Positions 11,443 to 24,919 are shown, counted from the first letter of the stretch. The stretch: DNA of 64,000 bases from Cryptomeria japonica (GCF_030272615.1 NC_081408.1:617332476-617396475); one strand, 5' to 3'. Notes: a model not told the origin generated them from the letters alone. Numbers and translations are program-made.

Positions 11443-12329
11443 TGCATGAGCTTGAATTTCATCCTTAGAATGTTACCTGTAATAAGTTAGTTTCACAAAA
11501 TACAATGTAAATGCATACAGGAAATCCAAAATCCACCAATGAAACTACATGAAATACATACTAAAATAAAACATTATTTTACCTTCATGGCTTATGTCTC
11601 ATTGTGTCCTAACTCCATTGTTCTTGGTTGCAGATGGTGTGCTCTCAGATAATGCACTGTTGGCTTCCAAGATGGCATATGAAGAATGGACTGATAACTT
11701 GTAGTTAACTGATAGTATGATATGCAAAGCTACATGATTATGCTAAAATGATAATGCTATATGCTTATATTGCTAAAATGATATTTGCTAATTACTAATT
11801 GCTAATTTCTTCAAAAACTCACGGATGCATAAGATTGGCTTGAAAACTATTTTTTTTGAAGACTAAGTTCCTCTCAATTGAAGCTCTTGGTTTTATAGAC
11901 TTTGAGAGGATAAGATGATGTGGCTCAGATCAACGGTCATGATTAGATTTGCAAATTTGAATGGATGTGAGCAAAAGTGAATGTTGAGAGAAAGGGGGAA
12001 GGAGAAGACAAGTGTCACTCATCTCACCTTGACTGGGTTGCTGACTAAGAGAATCTAGGATAGGAGAATAACTATTAAATATTGGATATTTAATTGATTG
12101 GAGAAGATAATCAAATATTAGATATTTAATTAACTTGGTTAGAGGAATAATTAAATATTAGATATTTAATTAATTAGAGGAATATGATAGATGAATTAAT
12201 TAACAGAAAGATATGAAAATGAATTAAATTAATTAATCTTTTCGAATTAACTATTTAATAGATGAATAATTATTAAATAAATATAAAATATTTATTTAAT
12301 TGTTCATAGCCAATTTTTAGGTGTATACA
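11443..12329 (-). repeat. 5' LTR of the minus-strand LARD element
   Basis: An 887-bp copy matching 2554-3739 except for a ~300-bp deletion at about 12052. It starts tgcatgagcttg and ends gtgtataca on +, followed by the duplication gtttg at 12330-12334. Confidence 0.85.
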
Positions 12330-12334
12330 GTTTG

Positions 12335-14460
12335 TCGTCCCACCATCTCTAAAGATGAAAGAAGATGCAACTGCAATGAAGAATCCATGAAGGCTATGTT
12401 CAGTGGACTAACTGTGATGTTTCTTCACAAGTGGATAAATGCATATCAACAAAGAGTCTATGGGATAGACTGAAGAAGCTCTATGGAAATGAACCCTGCA
12501 CTGCTGGATCAGTTTGTGGAAGTGAGAAGAACAATGTTGCAGATACCTGTGCAAATGGCAGAGGCAGATTAGATTGTTGCAGCAGCATTGGTAAAGAGGA
12601 AACTCATCTCTTCATGGCCCATGAGACAGAATGTGAGGAGCACACATCAAAAGGGGATAATGTAGATAGATTCCACCGGTATGATGTGTTTGGTAGTGAC
12701 CTTGAAGAAGATGAAGAGGAAGGAGTCAAGGTAGATAGATCTAGCCAGTAAGATCTATTTGGAAATGATGATGAAGAAGAATAAGATGCATAAGTAGATC
12801 TTGAGTGTGAACTGGTAAGTGCTCTAGAAGACCTGCAAAATGTTAAAAAGGAATTTAAAAGTTACAAAAGATTGGTTCATGAGGATTGCAACCAATTAAG
12901 AACCTTCCTTTAAGAATCAAACCAAAAGGTTAGTTTATTGACCACTCAATTAGAAGAGGCAATGAGATTGACTGATGATTTGAAATCAGTCTTGGACTCC
13001 AAGGAAAGTGAAATGGAGATTCTAAGGAAAGAATACAAGATGTTCAAGAATGTTGCTGTTATGGAACATAATTGGTTGGTCAATAGTCTTCAAGAATCAT
13101 AGTTAGCCCTTGCTAATCTCAAAGCACAAGTGGTTGATGCTAAGAATGTGAATGTAGAATCCAGATCGGATCCAACAGGTGTAGATGAAAAGTGTTAGAG
13201 CAAGAGGTGGAGACTAAAGGAAAGGAGTGTCATTCTCTTAAGGATGAAGTAGCAAAGCTCACATTAGAGCTGGATAAGTGCCAAGATGATCTTAAACTGA
13301 GAAAGAAATATGATAGTGGCACTAAAGCCTTGGATAGGATGTTAAGCCAACAAAAAAATTCCAAGGACAATGGAGGACTAGGATGTGGTGTTGGTGAATG
13401 CTCCACTGGCAAGGAGACTTCTCAAGAAGACATTCAGTTTCTCTCCTCAAATGGAAAAGGCAAAGGACAAACCTTCATAGTCTGATATGCTAAACGCAGG
13501 AATCATACAGATCTGAAAGGAAAAGGTAAAATAGGAGAAGATTTCTTCACCGGAAGCAAGAACATAAGAAGGCATCCTAGAAGGCCTTCCACCAGTAGAA
13601 GACAGGGAGATGTTGGTGCCCACACATCAAATCAAGTGTGGAGGAAGAAGGGATCTGTTAGAGGACCTGCAAAAAATGGACAACCCCAGTTCCATTCCTG
13701 GAGAAGAAGAAATGGTGATGCCAAACCAGTAAGATCACCTCACATTTGGCAGAATAAATTTGTAAGTAATAAATCTCCTCTCTCTGGTTATTGCTTTAAA
13801 TGTAATGGCTATGGCCATAGGGTAGAAGAATGTAAAATGAGGTCTAGCAATAGATAGAGTATTCTTCCTAAGAATAATAAATCAGGTGGCTATATATTTC
13901 ATGCATATAAGTAGAATGTTTCACTGAGTAGAAACATGCATGTTCCCTTTCCCAGTTATTCTAACAAGAATCCATGCACTGCTCCTAAAAATTTAAACAT
14001 TGTGTGTTATAACTGGAATGGATTAGGTCATAGAATTTATGAATGCAGGAAGAAGAATAGGCAGTCCTATGACAACTGATGGATCAATTATGCTTAGTGT
14101 GAGAGCAGATACAGGGGTTATGAGGAGCATAGACCTGTTTGGAATGAGAGGATAATTGTTCCTACAAAATCAAGGATTTCAAGGAAACCGGTAACCAGCC
14201 ACAATGGCATGATCAGAAAGGGAAGAGAAAATCGGTATGTTATAAGGTTCCCTAATCATGAGATTGGCATGGATGTTGTATTCTACCATAGCACTACCTG
14301 TAGAGAGAGGACCAATGAGGTGAAGAAGGTTAACACTGCTCCCAAGACTGCAGATGTGGAAAGGAAAGAAATCAAACAAACATGGAGGAAGAAGCCAAAA
14401 GATAAGAGCATGGACCAACATTGTGCATTCAATGCATTGGTGATATCTCCTATGGCTTAA
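12335..14460 (+). pseudogene. gag: Copia gag, C-terminal part (decayed)
   Basis: This continues the gag interrupted at 2553. A K-C-I-S-T-K-S-L-W-D-R-L segment (about 12434-12480) matches the second half of the Copia Gag core. An acidic region and long helical segments (about 12780-13480) follow. A CX2CX4HX4C zinc knuckle, CFKCNGYGHRVEEC, lies at about 13792-13834. A second knuckle at 14005-14046 has Trp (codon 14014-14016) in place of its second Cys and would not bind zinc normally. At least one frame change separates 12751 from 13192, and several nonsense codons are present. No protease, integrase or RT follows. Confidence 0.75.
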
Positions 14461-15473
14461 ACAAGATACAAGTCTAAGGGGGAGCTAAATGCTAATTAGA
14501 TCATTCATCCCCTTAGTGAAAATGGACAAGAAGAAGAACAAGTTGCTGCCAGTAAGAGGAAGAAAATGAAAATGGCAGTATGTGTGTAGTTACTACCTTG
14601 ACTACATATGGAAGATGGTTTACTACTACAGGTGAAATGAATGGTAGCAAAGGTCATTGGAGCTGGGAGATAAAGGTAAAGAGGAAAGTGTCTCAGGGTA
14701 GATATAAGAGTCTGGTATGTGTAGCATGTTACTAGCACGAATGTTGATTAGTTTTACAGGTTATGTAAGTCAATGAGTTGAGGGATCATTGTAGTAACTC
14801 TGGTAGCCTAGATGGGTGAAGTTGTCTCAAGTGTTATTGGAAAGAACCTAAATGACATGTGTTGACCTTATGTGTATACATATTTTTGGGTCAAGCAATT
14901 GGATATGTGACCTACAGTTGGCATTGTGTTCATGATGGTGGATCTCACAGGTATAGATGTGAATCCTAGTTTAGGACCTGACTAAATAGATGAAGATCAG
15001 AGGTTTTTGTTTCAGGGGGAGTTCAGGGCCATACTTCAAATTAATATCAGATATATTGAATATAGAAGAAGATCAAATGAATGCTTGATAATACTGGAAA
15101 AGAAATTGCTCATCTAACTATGGGTCATCAGATGAAAGAAAGAGAATCCTGGCAAACCGATAGGACCACATACACAAGAGAATAAATTCATTCCTCAATT
15201 GGTTCTGAGTGAAAGAAGGAGAGAGACCGGTGTATGTTGTTAAGGGTTCTTTGGTACCTAAGCTTTCCATCTCAAGTGTTTATGTTTGAGATGATGTTGT
15301 GCACAATCTTCATAGGGGGATATGCACCTGGTAAAAAGGGGGAGAAAGATTTCTATTAGTTCCTGGTAGAAACAAGGAGGAATGTTATCCTGACAGTGCC
15401 CTTGCCATTGTTGTCAAAGGGGGAGAAAGAGATTATAGTATATCGGATACTGTATGTGTTAACACCAATGCCA
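14461..15473 (+). other. Copia element 1, 3' non-coding region
   Basis: Between the end of the gag-like sequence and the 3' LTR no reverse transcriptase, RNase H or integrase motifs can be read in any frame. Several 'gggggag' purine blocks occur (about 14477, 15017, 15320, 15350, 15420). The pol region is deleted or was never present. Confidence 0.55.
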
Positions 15474-15484
15474 AAGGGGGAGAT
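15474..15484 (+). other. Polypurine tract, Copia element 1
   Basis: The tract aaagggggagat directly precedes the LTR start tgttggcattgtg. Confidence 0.8.
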
Positions 15485-18108
15485 TGTTGGCATTGTGTTA
15501 TTATTGATGTCAACCGATATAGGATGTTACCGGTATCACTGACATTGATGTCAACTAGTGAAAAAGAGGTTGTTGCAATTAGAGTATGATGTCAGCCAGA
15601 ATAAAAGATGGACCAGTATGGGAGAAGAGTTGATGTGTTGTCATTGGTGACAACCAGGTGACCATCTTCATGCAGAAGGAAGAACCAATGTGTACCAGTA
15701 TGCTGGAGGTGCAAAAAAGTGACCACTCCACTGAGAAAAAGGGTTGTTGATATGGTAGTGCATACAACCAAAATGAAGAGACTACATAATGGGCATTGAT
15801 TGTCCTAAAGTGGTGGAATTCTATTTGGATCACATCAACATTAGAGGTGAAATATGAGCAGGCCACCAGATTGCTAGTGTAAGGTTAACTAGCAAGACTC
15901 CCACTAGATGAAGAAGCTATCATGGGCTAGGTGATATGTTGACAAAGTGTACTTCCTTTGAGTGCAAGTTGACTTATGAAAAACCACCAAGACATATGTC
16001 AAGCTTGAGATACATCTGCATAATGACATATATGTCATGTTTGTGCAATATCGGATGCAGAAGGCAGGTGAGTGAATGAACAGACTGGATGATCAAGTGA
16101 AAGATGAGAATGCTTCCAGAGTCTGAAATCAATTAGCCTCTAGAGAGTGTGATCAGAGATACACACTAGATAAGCATGTGAAGACAAGATGTATTACTAG
16201 GACAATGAAGGAAGATTTGAAGTGAAGGATTTTGCCACTATGGCAAACCAGCTGTGAGATGAACTGGTCAAATGATGTTATGTCTGTAGCTACACACAAA
16301 ATAGAGTTACCGAAATAAAGAAGGTGTGTTGTGTTGCCACCGGTGTAGATCTAGTGGAGGATGTTGAAATTGAGTCATCTAGGTAGTTATCGTTAAACAA
16401 GGATACCAATATGCAGTTGAGTGGGCTGAATGCAAAGAAGTGAAAGACCTTCATCAGATGAACTTGTACATGTTGAGTTACTCTTGATGGCTATTGAGGA
16501 CAAGCTTGGTTAATGCCCGATTGATGTGTTACACCAAAAAGATTAAGCTGGTGTTGGTATGAAGGTTTACCAACAAGGGTTGTACCGTTATAAGAAAACC
16601 AGTAAGGATTGGTTCTGGTAAGGGTTTGTTAGATGTGCAAGCATGAACCAACTCTATGTCAATAAGATTGGATGCATGAGAATGTGATGCCACACAGAGT
16701 TGAGATGGTGAATATCCAGAGGTTAGTGATGTCTGGTGTCAAAGAGGTAGTTGTGATTGGTCCACATTAAATGTTGATTGTGACAATCACGGAGGAGTTG
16801 CAGAGTGTGCGGCTCAATGAAAGATGAATGACAAAGGAAGATCAGAGATCTATTGGTGCCATGATCGATGCTTGATATCCGACTGTAGATTGTCCTCGAG
16901 AAGGAAAGAGATGGATCATAAATGTGTCGACTGAGTTCTAGGTTGAAGAACAGGGTTAGATTTGCTATTTTTAGCAAATATGCATTGGATGATGGAAAAT
17001 GCGTACAGGTGCATTCCTCTGATTCAGATGATTGATTCAAGGCCAATTGGATCAGATCTGATGAATATTTGGTCGATGGAAGAAACCCTAACCGATTGAA
17101 GTTTGAATTGATTTTTGGCAGGAAAACTTGTTTATATATATGCAAGCCAAAATCAATGAGGGTGCTGGTTGAATGATGTTGCATGAGAAGACTATGATGG
17201 ACAGAGTGTTGGTATACCTCTGTGAGTAATGAAATCAGTCTAAGTCTAACTGGAAAAGATCTTAGGTGTCTCAATATTAGAAGAAGGACCGATAAGAGGG
17301 TTTAACCGGTAAGGTCAAGGCTACCTGTGAGAAGGAGGTAGGGAGTGAATGCAAGTTGAATGAAGAACTAGAGGAACCCATTCAAGTAAGAAGGAATGGT
17401 AGAGAATCAGTAGTGACAAATAGTTGTGGACAAGATGGAGGTAAACCAGAAGAGAAGAGGTAGTGTGCTAAGTGAAGGAGGAACTGGTAAGAAGTAGTAG
17501 TGAGAAGAAGAGAGAAAATAATGATAGAGGAGATCCAACAAGATAGTGGCTAATTTTCTGAAGATTCAGTTAGAGTAAGTAGAGAATTGGTAAGGCAAAG
17601 GAGGCACCTTACCGATAGGGAGGATTGTATTGAGAGGTTACAAGATTCACTTGTAACTAGATTACTACCTTTGTATTTGAATATAATGCATAGTGATCAC
17701 TGATTTGTAGCTAGGTGCAGGGGTTGTAGCTCCTTTGGGTTGTAGCCCAGAAACTAGCAGGGGTTGTAGCTCCTTTGGGTTGTAGCCCATAAATCTGTTA
17801 GGGGTTGGTTCTCTTTGGGCTGGTGCCCTAAACATTGTAACTAAGATTCATTATGAGGCTGGATTGGAGTAGTAGATTCTAGCAACATTGCTCACCGAGG
17901 TTTTTTGCATCTTGGGTTTTCCTCGTACATCCTGGTGTTATGAGATGTCCCTTTGTGTGTGATTGCATTTGTGATTAAGTCTCCCCACTAACCAGTAAGT
18001 TTGCATTGTGTTAGATCCCATAATCGGTAGACACACATAAGTTAACTGAAGGGAAAAAGTTAAGAACCACTGATTGACCCCCCTCTCAGTGGTGCATTGT
18101 GTCTAACA
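15485..18108 (+). repeat. 3' LTR of Copia element 1 (2.6 kb)
   Basis: It starts tgttggcattgtg and ends gtctaaca. The right 1.5 kb matches 803-2337; the left 1.1 kb has no partner in the window. It is related to the solo LTR at 18504-20981, with the same termini and same 'ggttgtagctcc...' or 'ggttggtgctcc...' tandem units (here about 17700-17830). Confidence 0.85.
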
Positions 18109-18503
18109 CATATGTCACCATGACTTTTCAATGCAAAACATAGACTTTTATCCTTGCAAGTGTGCTCAACCATGCTTGTCGATAGGGATTTCTTCATCTA
18201 TGGGTTATTTTCGCTCTTCCAGAGGTAGAGGGCGTCTTTTAGCACATTATCAGATATGTCAATCCGATCTTCTCCCCTCTCAATTTTTTTGTAATCTAGC
18301 CCTAGTTGGGGTTAGGGTTTCTTGATTGTAGCCATATGAGTTATGCTTAAACTATAAAATAAATTTTGTAACATTTGGATCACGTCTTCTCCCTCTTTTT
18401 CTTCTGAATAACTCTTCATGTTTCTCTGCACTTGTAAAAATTGCCTTGCCTTCTCATTAATGAAATTTACTTGTTTTGCCTAATTTCATTCTTATAATGC
18501 ATG
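18109..18503. other. 395-bp spacer, no gene seen
   Basis: Between the Copia 3' LTR and the solo LTR. It is T-rich with 'gtaatctagccctagttggggttagggtttc' type text reminiscent of an LTR or UTR, but I cannot assign it. A 64-codon ORF here has no recognisable pattern. Confidence 0.4.
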
Positions 18504-20981
18504 TGTTGGCATTGTGTTGTCATTTATGTCAATCGGTATAGGATGGCAACCGATATGGGAGATTGATGAGCAGTGTTGTCATTGATGAATACCAAAAATG
18601 GTGCCATTGATGTCATCTAGCACAATGGTCATTGGAGTCACCGATAAACAAGTTAGTGTTGACTTGTGTTGAAGACATAAGGACTGTTAGCCGATAAGTG
18701 GCATGTTGCCAATTCATTGTGGCCAACCAACAAGAGAGAAAGATGTTGTGTTGTTGAATGTGATGAAGGAGGGGAATGTTACAAAAATCATATCAACACT
18801 GGAAGTGATGTATGTGCATCCCACCGGTATGTTGTGTAGATGTGAAACAATAGGACTCCCACCAGATAAAGATGCAGTCACCAAATGAACAGATGGCTGA
18901 TAGTGAATGTGCCCAACCGGATCACATGTACCTATTTGAAGATATGCATGCTCAAACAAGGAAGCCACATTGGTGCAATGCAGGATGTAGATGACAAGGA
19001 TCCACTCCCAATGGTAAGTGGAGCTTATCTCCTATTATGCATGAAATGCATCATAGTCCTCCGAGATAAGACAAAAGAGTTGAAGGAAAGTGATTGAAGA
19101 TTTGCACTAGATTAACTGGTGAAACATAAGGATCCCTCAGGTGCATGAAACCAAAAGTGTGCACCGAATCAGCTAGAGTAGGAATGTTGTGCCACCAGGA
19201 CATACAAGGAAGAGTAAAGAAGTGATGGGTTTGTCATGTTGACAAACCGGTTGAGGTGATGTCTAGGTTGATGAAGAAGAAGGAAAAGTTGAGCAGCTGC
19301 AGACAGAGAATGCATCTGGATTGAAGATGGATTTTTTTGAAGATTGATGACATGGTGTCAATCATGGTGGTTACCGATAAGTATGTCCACCGGTAATGAT
19401 GACAAGGTGCAAAAGTGAAAGGCTCCCATATGTTGAAGATGTGCATAGGGTAGGTTAGCAAGTATGCTGACCTATTTTGGTGCTCCACTGGAAGAGAAGA
19501 AGAGTGCATGGTTGAAGGAAGACCAGTTAGGGTATAATCGATAGGGTCTGTGAACCGGTAGATGAACTCGATTGTGTGGTTGGTCAGTGATCTTGTTTGG
19601 ACCAACATAGAAGACTTGGAAAAGGAGGATGCAAACAAATGGGTCATGTGGAGGTAAAGTGGCATGCATGCATAGGTCGGTGTGATGTATCGGTGAGGTC
19701 GTTGGTGACTGGTCCAACATTTAATGGTGATTGGGAAGCTCAAGGAAGAAAAGAAGATGATTGCGGCTTGAGATCAAGGAAACAACAGAGATCCATCATA
19801 GACCGATCTTGCATATCGAAGAGGGTGAAGGAAATTGCATCACACACGTGATTGATCAGACAAAAGGCCAAAAATCATGCTACAGACGGCTAAAGATAGA
19901 AGACGTGGTTCACAAGGTAAACAAATGGGCGATGCTCATTTATTGAGTGTTGAACATTGATCAAGGACATGATATCATATTGGATATGATATGTCACGAT
20001 GATCAGAGATCAAATCGGATGTAGATTCAGTGCATGGCGAAAACCCCTAGTGTGCCAATGTTCAAAATCACGTTTAGACAAGAAAATATGGCTATAAGAG
20101 TGTGAGCCAAAGAAGTTGTTTGAGCTACTGCATGAGAGAAAATCAATCAAGAGCTCAATGACAATTAGAGAAGAGATTGAGTGTGTGAGTGAGAATCGGG
20201 TTGAAGATTTCAACCGGTAGCCTTCCATTGAGTCTGAGAAAGGATTATACCTAAGGTGACAGAACCGACAGAGAAGAGTCATAGAAGATTGCACAGAAGG
20301 TAAGCTGAGAACCGACAGGAATCAGATGGTAGACATCCGACTGAGTTATCTAGACCGATGGTGGATAGGAGCAGTGTGACAAAGAGAAAAGAGAACCGGT
20401 AGAGAGCAGAACCGACAAAGAAGAAGAAGAGACTGAACCAGTGAAGGTGCAACAGAGAGTAAATTGCATCAGGAGATAGGGAATTGGAGAGAGGAGAACC
20501 AGTGGAGAGATTTGCACAAGAGTTACAAAGTTCCTTTTGTAACAAAGCTATTACATTTGTAATTGAATATATTAATTGTAGATCATTGAGTTGGAGCTCA
20601 GTGTAGGGGTTGGTGCTCCTTGGGTTGGTGCCCTAAATCAGGGGTTGGTGCTCCTTGGGTTGGTGCCCTAAAGCAGGAGTGGTACTCCTTGGGTTGGTGC
20701 CCTAAATGTTGTAACTAAATGTTTCATTGTGAGGCTGGATTGGAGGAGTAGTCTCCAACAACATTTCTCACTGAGGTTTTTCCCTTCTTGGGTTTTCCTT
20801 GTACATATGGTGTTATGTGGTATCCCTTTTATGTTTGGTTGCATTTGTGTCATTCTCCCTTCTAACCAATATGTCTTCTTTATTTTAGATCTGTTAACTG
20901 GTTTATACACATAGGTTAGAAAAGGGCTAAGATTGGAACTCACTGATTCACCCCCCTCTCAGTGACATCTTGTGTTCAACA
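18504..20981 (+). repeat. Solo LTR of a SIRE-type Copia element (2.5 kb)
   Basis: It starts tgttggcattgtg and ends gtgttcaaca, the termini of the 15485-18108 LTR, but no primer site or purine tract adjoins it. The flanks are gcatg (18499-18503) and acatg (20982-20986), a 4-of-5 target duplication. This is the product expected of recombination between the two LTRs of a former element. A tandem set of 'ggggttggtgctccttgggttggtgccctaaa'-like units, about 32-60 bp apart, lies at about 20604-20710. Confidence 0.8.
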
Positions 20982-23900
20982 ACATGTATTTCTGTTACCT
21001 CATTGTCTGTATACATTCTTGATTGTTTTTCTTCATTGTAAGTGTTTGTGTTGACCCCCTCTGTGAATGTTGACTGTGAACTGAGCCCAGTTCCTCTTTT
21101 CATTTCACATATATCAACCTTCACTTGCACTTAGGTGTCTAATTAGGGTAGAAATCTATGCATGTCTTGGGTGGTTTCATCTATGTTTTGTGCACTTATA
21201 GGCAAGGAATATCATCATTTCAGTCTAGGTGAAAACCATTTTCCCATCCTTTCATGCAACCCTTATCTCTCTCCCTTTTCCTTGTTAGATCATAGATTAG
21301 TTTTATTAGTGTTGGGTTGGTCCAACACCTGCATCAGATTGGAAAGGAAGTCAGCCTTCTCCAGAGACTCAACCTCACAACAGTGCAAGGTCCCACACTT
21401 GAGAGGTTGTTTTCATGTTTCACAAGGTTGATGACCAAGTTTTCTTGGGTCATCAAGGGTGCAAACATTTGTGATAACATTAACCACTTTTCAACTAGTT
21501 GTTTATTTTCTAATTTGATCACATAGATATTTAAATTACACACCAAGTGTGTTTTATAAAAATAAAAGTCCTAATTCCTTAGGATCATATACAAAAATCT
21601 TAGATGAGATTTGTTTTAAAATTGTGCCATTATTATTACGTGTCATTAACATCAATCTAATAATTACACATGTCTAGATAATATATTGCATGATTACTTG
21701 TAATCTTTTATCTAATCTAACCTATTGGACTAGACCTATAGTTTTAAATAAAGGAGAGGACCCTTTCTTAGCAATCTCATGAATGTGCTCATTAATATTG
21801 CTAGTAATTTACTCTAGGTCTAGACAATGATGAAACCTTTTTGTAGGTGTAAGTACATTTCTATGGTGGATATTTCCATCAATGAGATAAATTTTAAATT
21901 TGTGTTGCAAATTTAATCTTAGATAAATTATAGTAATGACTCACTTCATTTTTATCACTTTTCTTTCAATAAACCCAAGACTAAACAATTATAAGCTACA
22001 CATCAAAATTTATGGTCAAAATAATGAACAAATTCTTAGTGATCATCAAAATCAACTAAGTATTCCCATTCCTTTTTATTTTTATTTTTAAAAAATTTAC
22101 GATATGATTTATCATTGTATTGTTTCTTATATTTAATAATTTTAATTTTGATAATAAATAAAATTACACTTCCTTGCACATATAAATGTTGAGATATTAT
22201 GTTGATTTTATCATTTTTTTAAACTTGTTTTTTAAAATTTGAGAGGCTTCTTAAAGGATGGTAGTTCAATTGGTCAAACATGATTAATGATGATGGTATT
22301 TTCCTTAATTTTACCATCCACAAAGGTTCACATCTCTTAGATGTACACTAGAAAATGTATGAAGTTAACATCATATCATAGATAAATTTGATAGAATGGA
22401 AATCCCTTAAAATTTGACTTTAATTTAAAAAATCAATTATTGATAAATTTTAATGTATGTTTCCAAAATAAACAAATTGAAACTTAAATTTTTTATTGAA
22501 ATAAGTTGAAAGTAATACAGAAAAAAGAATAGCAGTCCCAAAAATGGAACTGCAAAGGAAGAACACACTTAATACATAAGAGAAGTATAAACCAACTCAA
22601 CCAAGGTAAAAGTACTTGACAAAACTACAAAGAACTAAGATACCAACATCAAAAGACTTCAAAATACAATGATAACAGTCCATCGAAGACATAAAAGACT
22701 AGTTGCAAAACTTACAACGCATAAACATTACTACAATCTGAACTTGAAAAGACAACAAATTGAAACTTAACTCTATAAAGCTGAACAAACAATTTTAATG
22801 AGCAATGTGAAGATCATGTAATATATTTTTAAGTAGCTAACCTTTTTAAAGATATTTTAAAAAAGTGTGTTTCACTATAGTTGGTTTACTTTGAAATGAT
22901 AGAAATGATACCAAACAGAATTGGTCTTTATCACCAAGCCAAGGAGAAAATAGAGGAGATCCATGTGAATCTCAATTATATGTTTGACTAGTGAATTTAT
23001 TAATAAGAGATTGATGAGAATGAGTATTTTTTAAAAGGAGTGTTCAAACCTCATTAGGTGTGCAAGAAAGGGACTCACCGATTCATACCTTCATTCCCTT
23101 TTTAGGCCCTAGTCACCTCAACTTTTAGAATTATGATGATTCAAGTATTCCCTCCAATAAAATAGTTAAAATTTAAAGGTGGGGTCTACAAAATTAAATA
23201 CCCATTTCAATAGATATATATTAAACATTGATAATAATTTGGAAACTTTAAAATTTAATAATATATTCTTTTATAATATTATAATTGATTATATAAAAGT
23301 AAAGATACTAAGCCATTGTAATTTAATTATTTAAAATACATATTTTAAATAAAATTAACATTGAATTCATAAAAGATATCTAAATCCTTCTAGAACAATG
23401 GGAGCCATAAAAGCTTTCCTCACCTTTAAGGTGTCCTTGGAAATGTAGGAGCACATATTACGAATTTCATTAAATGTACATTATAGTGCCCCAAAAAATA
23501 TGAATACCCTTACAATATAAAATATTAAATTTAGTCTTTCATTTAAGCCAAAAAGTCTTCGAGGGCCCCCCTTGATTTTATAGTCTTCAACTTGATATTA
23601 AAAACGTATGGCCCATTTTTCTTGCATTTGGACTTTTGAGATTTCTATCCATTCAATATGAATTTAGTCAGAAGAGAGAAAAAAAAATAAAATAAAATAA
23701 AATCTGGGTATTGGTGAATGTTTTTGAATTTTAATTGGTTTCAATTGGTGAGGTTATAAATGGAAGATTTCATTTATGTCATTTGAAAATAGAATATGTG
23801 ATTTTAAATGAGGACCCCATTTCTCACCTCAAAGTTGGACCATATTTATGTGCTCTCAACACAACATTTAATGCTTAGATTTATGACAACTTTTTTTTTA

Positions 23901-24790
23901 ATGCTTAAATTTATGACAATTTTGATGTCACATAGTATGTTAATTATATATTTTTCATTCAATTTTAAGTTAAGAAATATTTTAAATAGACTAGTTTTGT
24001 AGAAATTTGTGTCTAAATTTTATTAAAATCACCTCGATTTATTGGATTATATGAGGTAATTTGTGATTTTTAATATAGTTTTAGTAGTCAAGTATCAATA
24101 TGAAAATAAAGAGTTGTTTTCATATAGTAAAGATTAATTAAATTGTAATAATAAATAAATTTGATTTAGGATGTCGAGTTGAGATAGTGAAATATAAATA
24201 GGCAAGTATAGTTTTCAAAAGTTAATAGAGATAGAATAAGGTTGCCTAATTCTAGTTGTGATTTGATGATGTTGAATTATAAATTATCACTTTATGATTC
24301 TCTAGTATTAGGTTTAGCTATTTGATGCTATGTTAGACAATGGACTATATACTTTTCTTCAATTTTGGGAAAAATCACAATGTTGAATCAATCCGAGTTA
24401 ATTATTTAACGTAAAATACATCTTAGTGGACAAGTCAACCTATTCATTTTGGTGACCTAGAAAATGGTTAGCTTTGCCTATTAATAACTAAATATGTAAT
24501 GATAAACTTATAAAATTTCAATGGTTTGATATTCAAAATTAGAATCACATGCAAAAACTAATTATTATTGTAAAGTTTATCTTCAAAAGGAAGATAAAAT
24601 GTATATATTGTGTTAGCATTGTGCTATTTAGAGGCTTGTCTCTTGGTTTGATAGGAATTTCATGCTAGAAAAAATCATCTTTATAGGCCTTCAAATCATC
24701 ATATGACCAAGAAAATGCATGTTTATATTTCCTAAGTAAAGCCATGAGCATTGACCTTATTTTTGGGTTCAATTTATTTCCAATAAATAC
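20982..24790. other. AT-rich region without recognisable genes
   Basis: About 3.8 kb. 20982-21530 is moderately GC with small frames that carry no family pattern. From 21530 the DNA is strongly AT-rich with frequent stops in every frame. No tRNA-like cloverleaf, LTR pair or protein motif was seen. This may be old decayed repeat or ordinary intergenic DNA. Confidence 0.5.
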
Positions 24791-24919
24791 TTTTTTTTGG
24801 ATTAATTCCCGTTAAACAGACCACAAGACTGAGAGAGGGAGGGGGTGAATAATATATACTTTTTTTTGGAGTAATTTTTGTTAAACACACCACAAGACTA
24901 AGAGAGTGAGGGGGTGAAT
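24791..24919. repeat. Tandem duplication of an LTR terminus
   Basis: Two ~65-bp copies of the pattern 'ttttttttgga(t/g)taatt...gttaaacacaccacaagactaagagag(t/g)gagggggtgaat' start at about 24791 and 24860. The second is the true end of the Copia LTR beginning at 24879; the first is an extra copy outside it. Confidence 0.75.

Larger units (their letters stand above)
2554..12329 (-). mobile_element. Non-autonomous Tat-like Gypsy element (LARD type)
   Basis: Two direct LTRs (2554-3739 and 11443-12329) both run TG...CA and are flanked by a perfect 5-bp duplication, gtttg. Read on the minus strand, the LTR at 11443-12329 is followed by a primer-binding site containing TGGTGCCCACCGTGGGGC, and the other LTR is preceded by the purine tract AAAGAGGGGCAAAA. 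Both signals are of the kind seen in Tat/Athila-type Gypsy elements. The 7.7 kb interior has no RT, RNase H or integrase ORF, only one repeat-rich ORF (8293-8904) and AT-rich or tandem-repeat sequence. It therefore resembles a large retrotransposon derivative moved in trans. Confidence 0.8.
803..18108 (+). mobile_element. SIRE/Maximus-like Copia element 1, pol-less
   Basis: The element runs from the truncated 5' LTR through a Met-tRNA primer site, split gag and purine tract to a 2.6 kb 3' LTR. It contains the minus-strand LARD. The long LTRs, the 'aaagggggagat' tract and a Gag with long helical arms plus CCHC knuckle fit the SIRE/Maximus lineage. With no pol visible it could move only with enzymes supplied in trans. 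Confidence 0.7.

Noticed and set aside
16723-17274. 183-codon minus frame inside the Copia 3' LTR
   Set aside because: It is antisense within an LTR, its counterpart in the other LTR (about 867-1307) is broken into pieces, and no protein family pattern is visible.
19234-19743. 169-codon minus frame in the solo LTR
   Set aside because: Non-coding LTR sequence; other overlapping frames of similar length exist and no motif is recognised.
21162-21546. Overlapping 69-89 codon frames as a possible host gene
   Set aside because: The frames are on both strands, short, and carry no motif; no splice structure could be supported.
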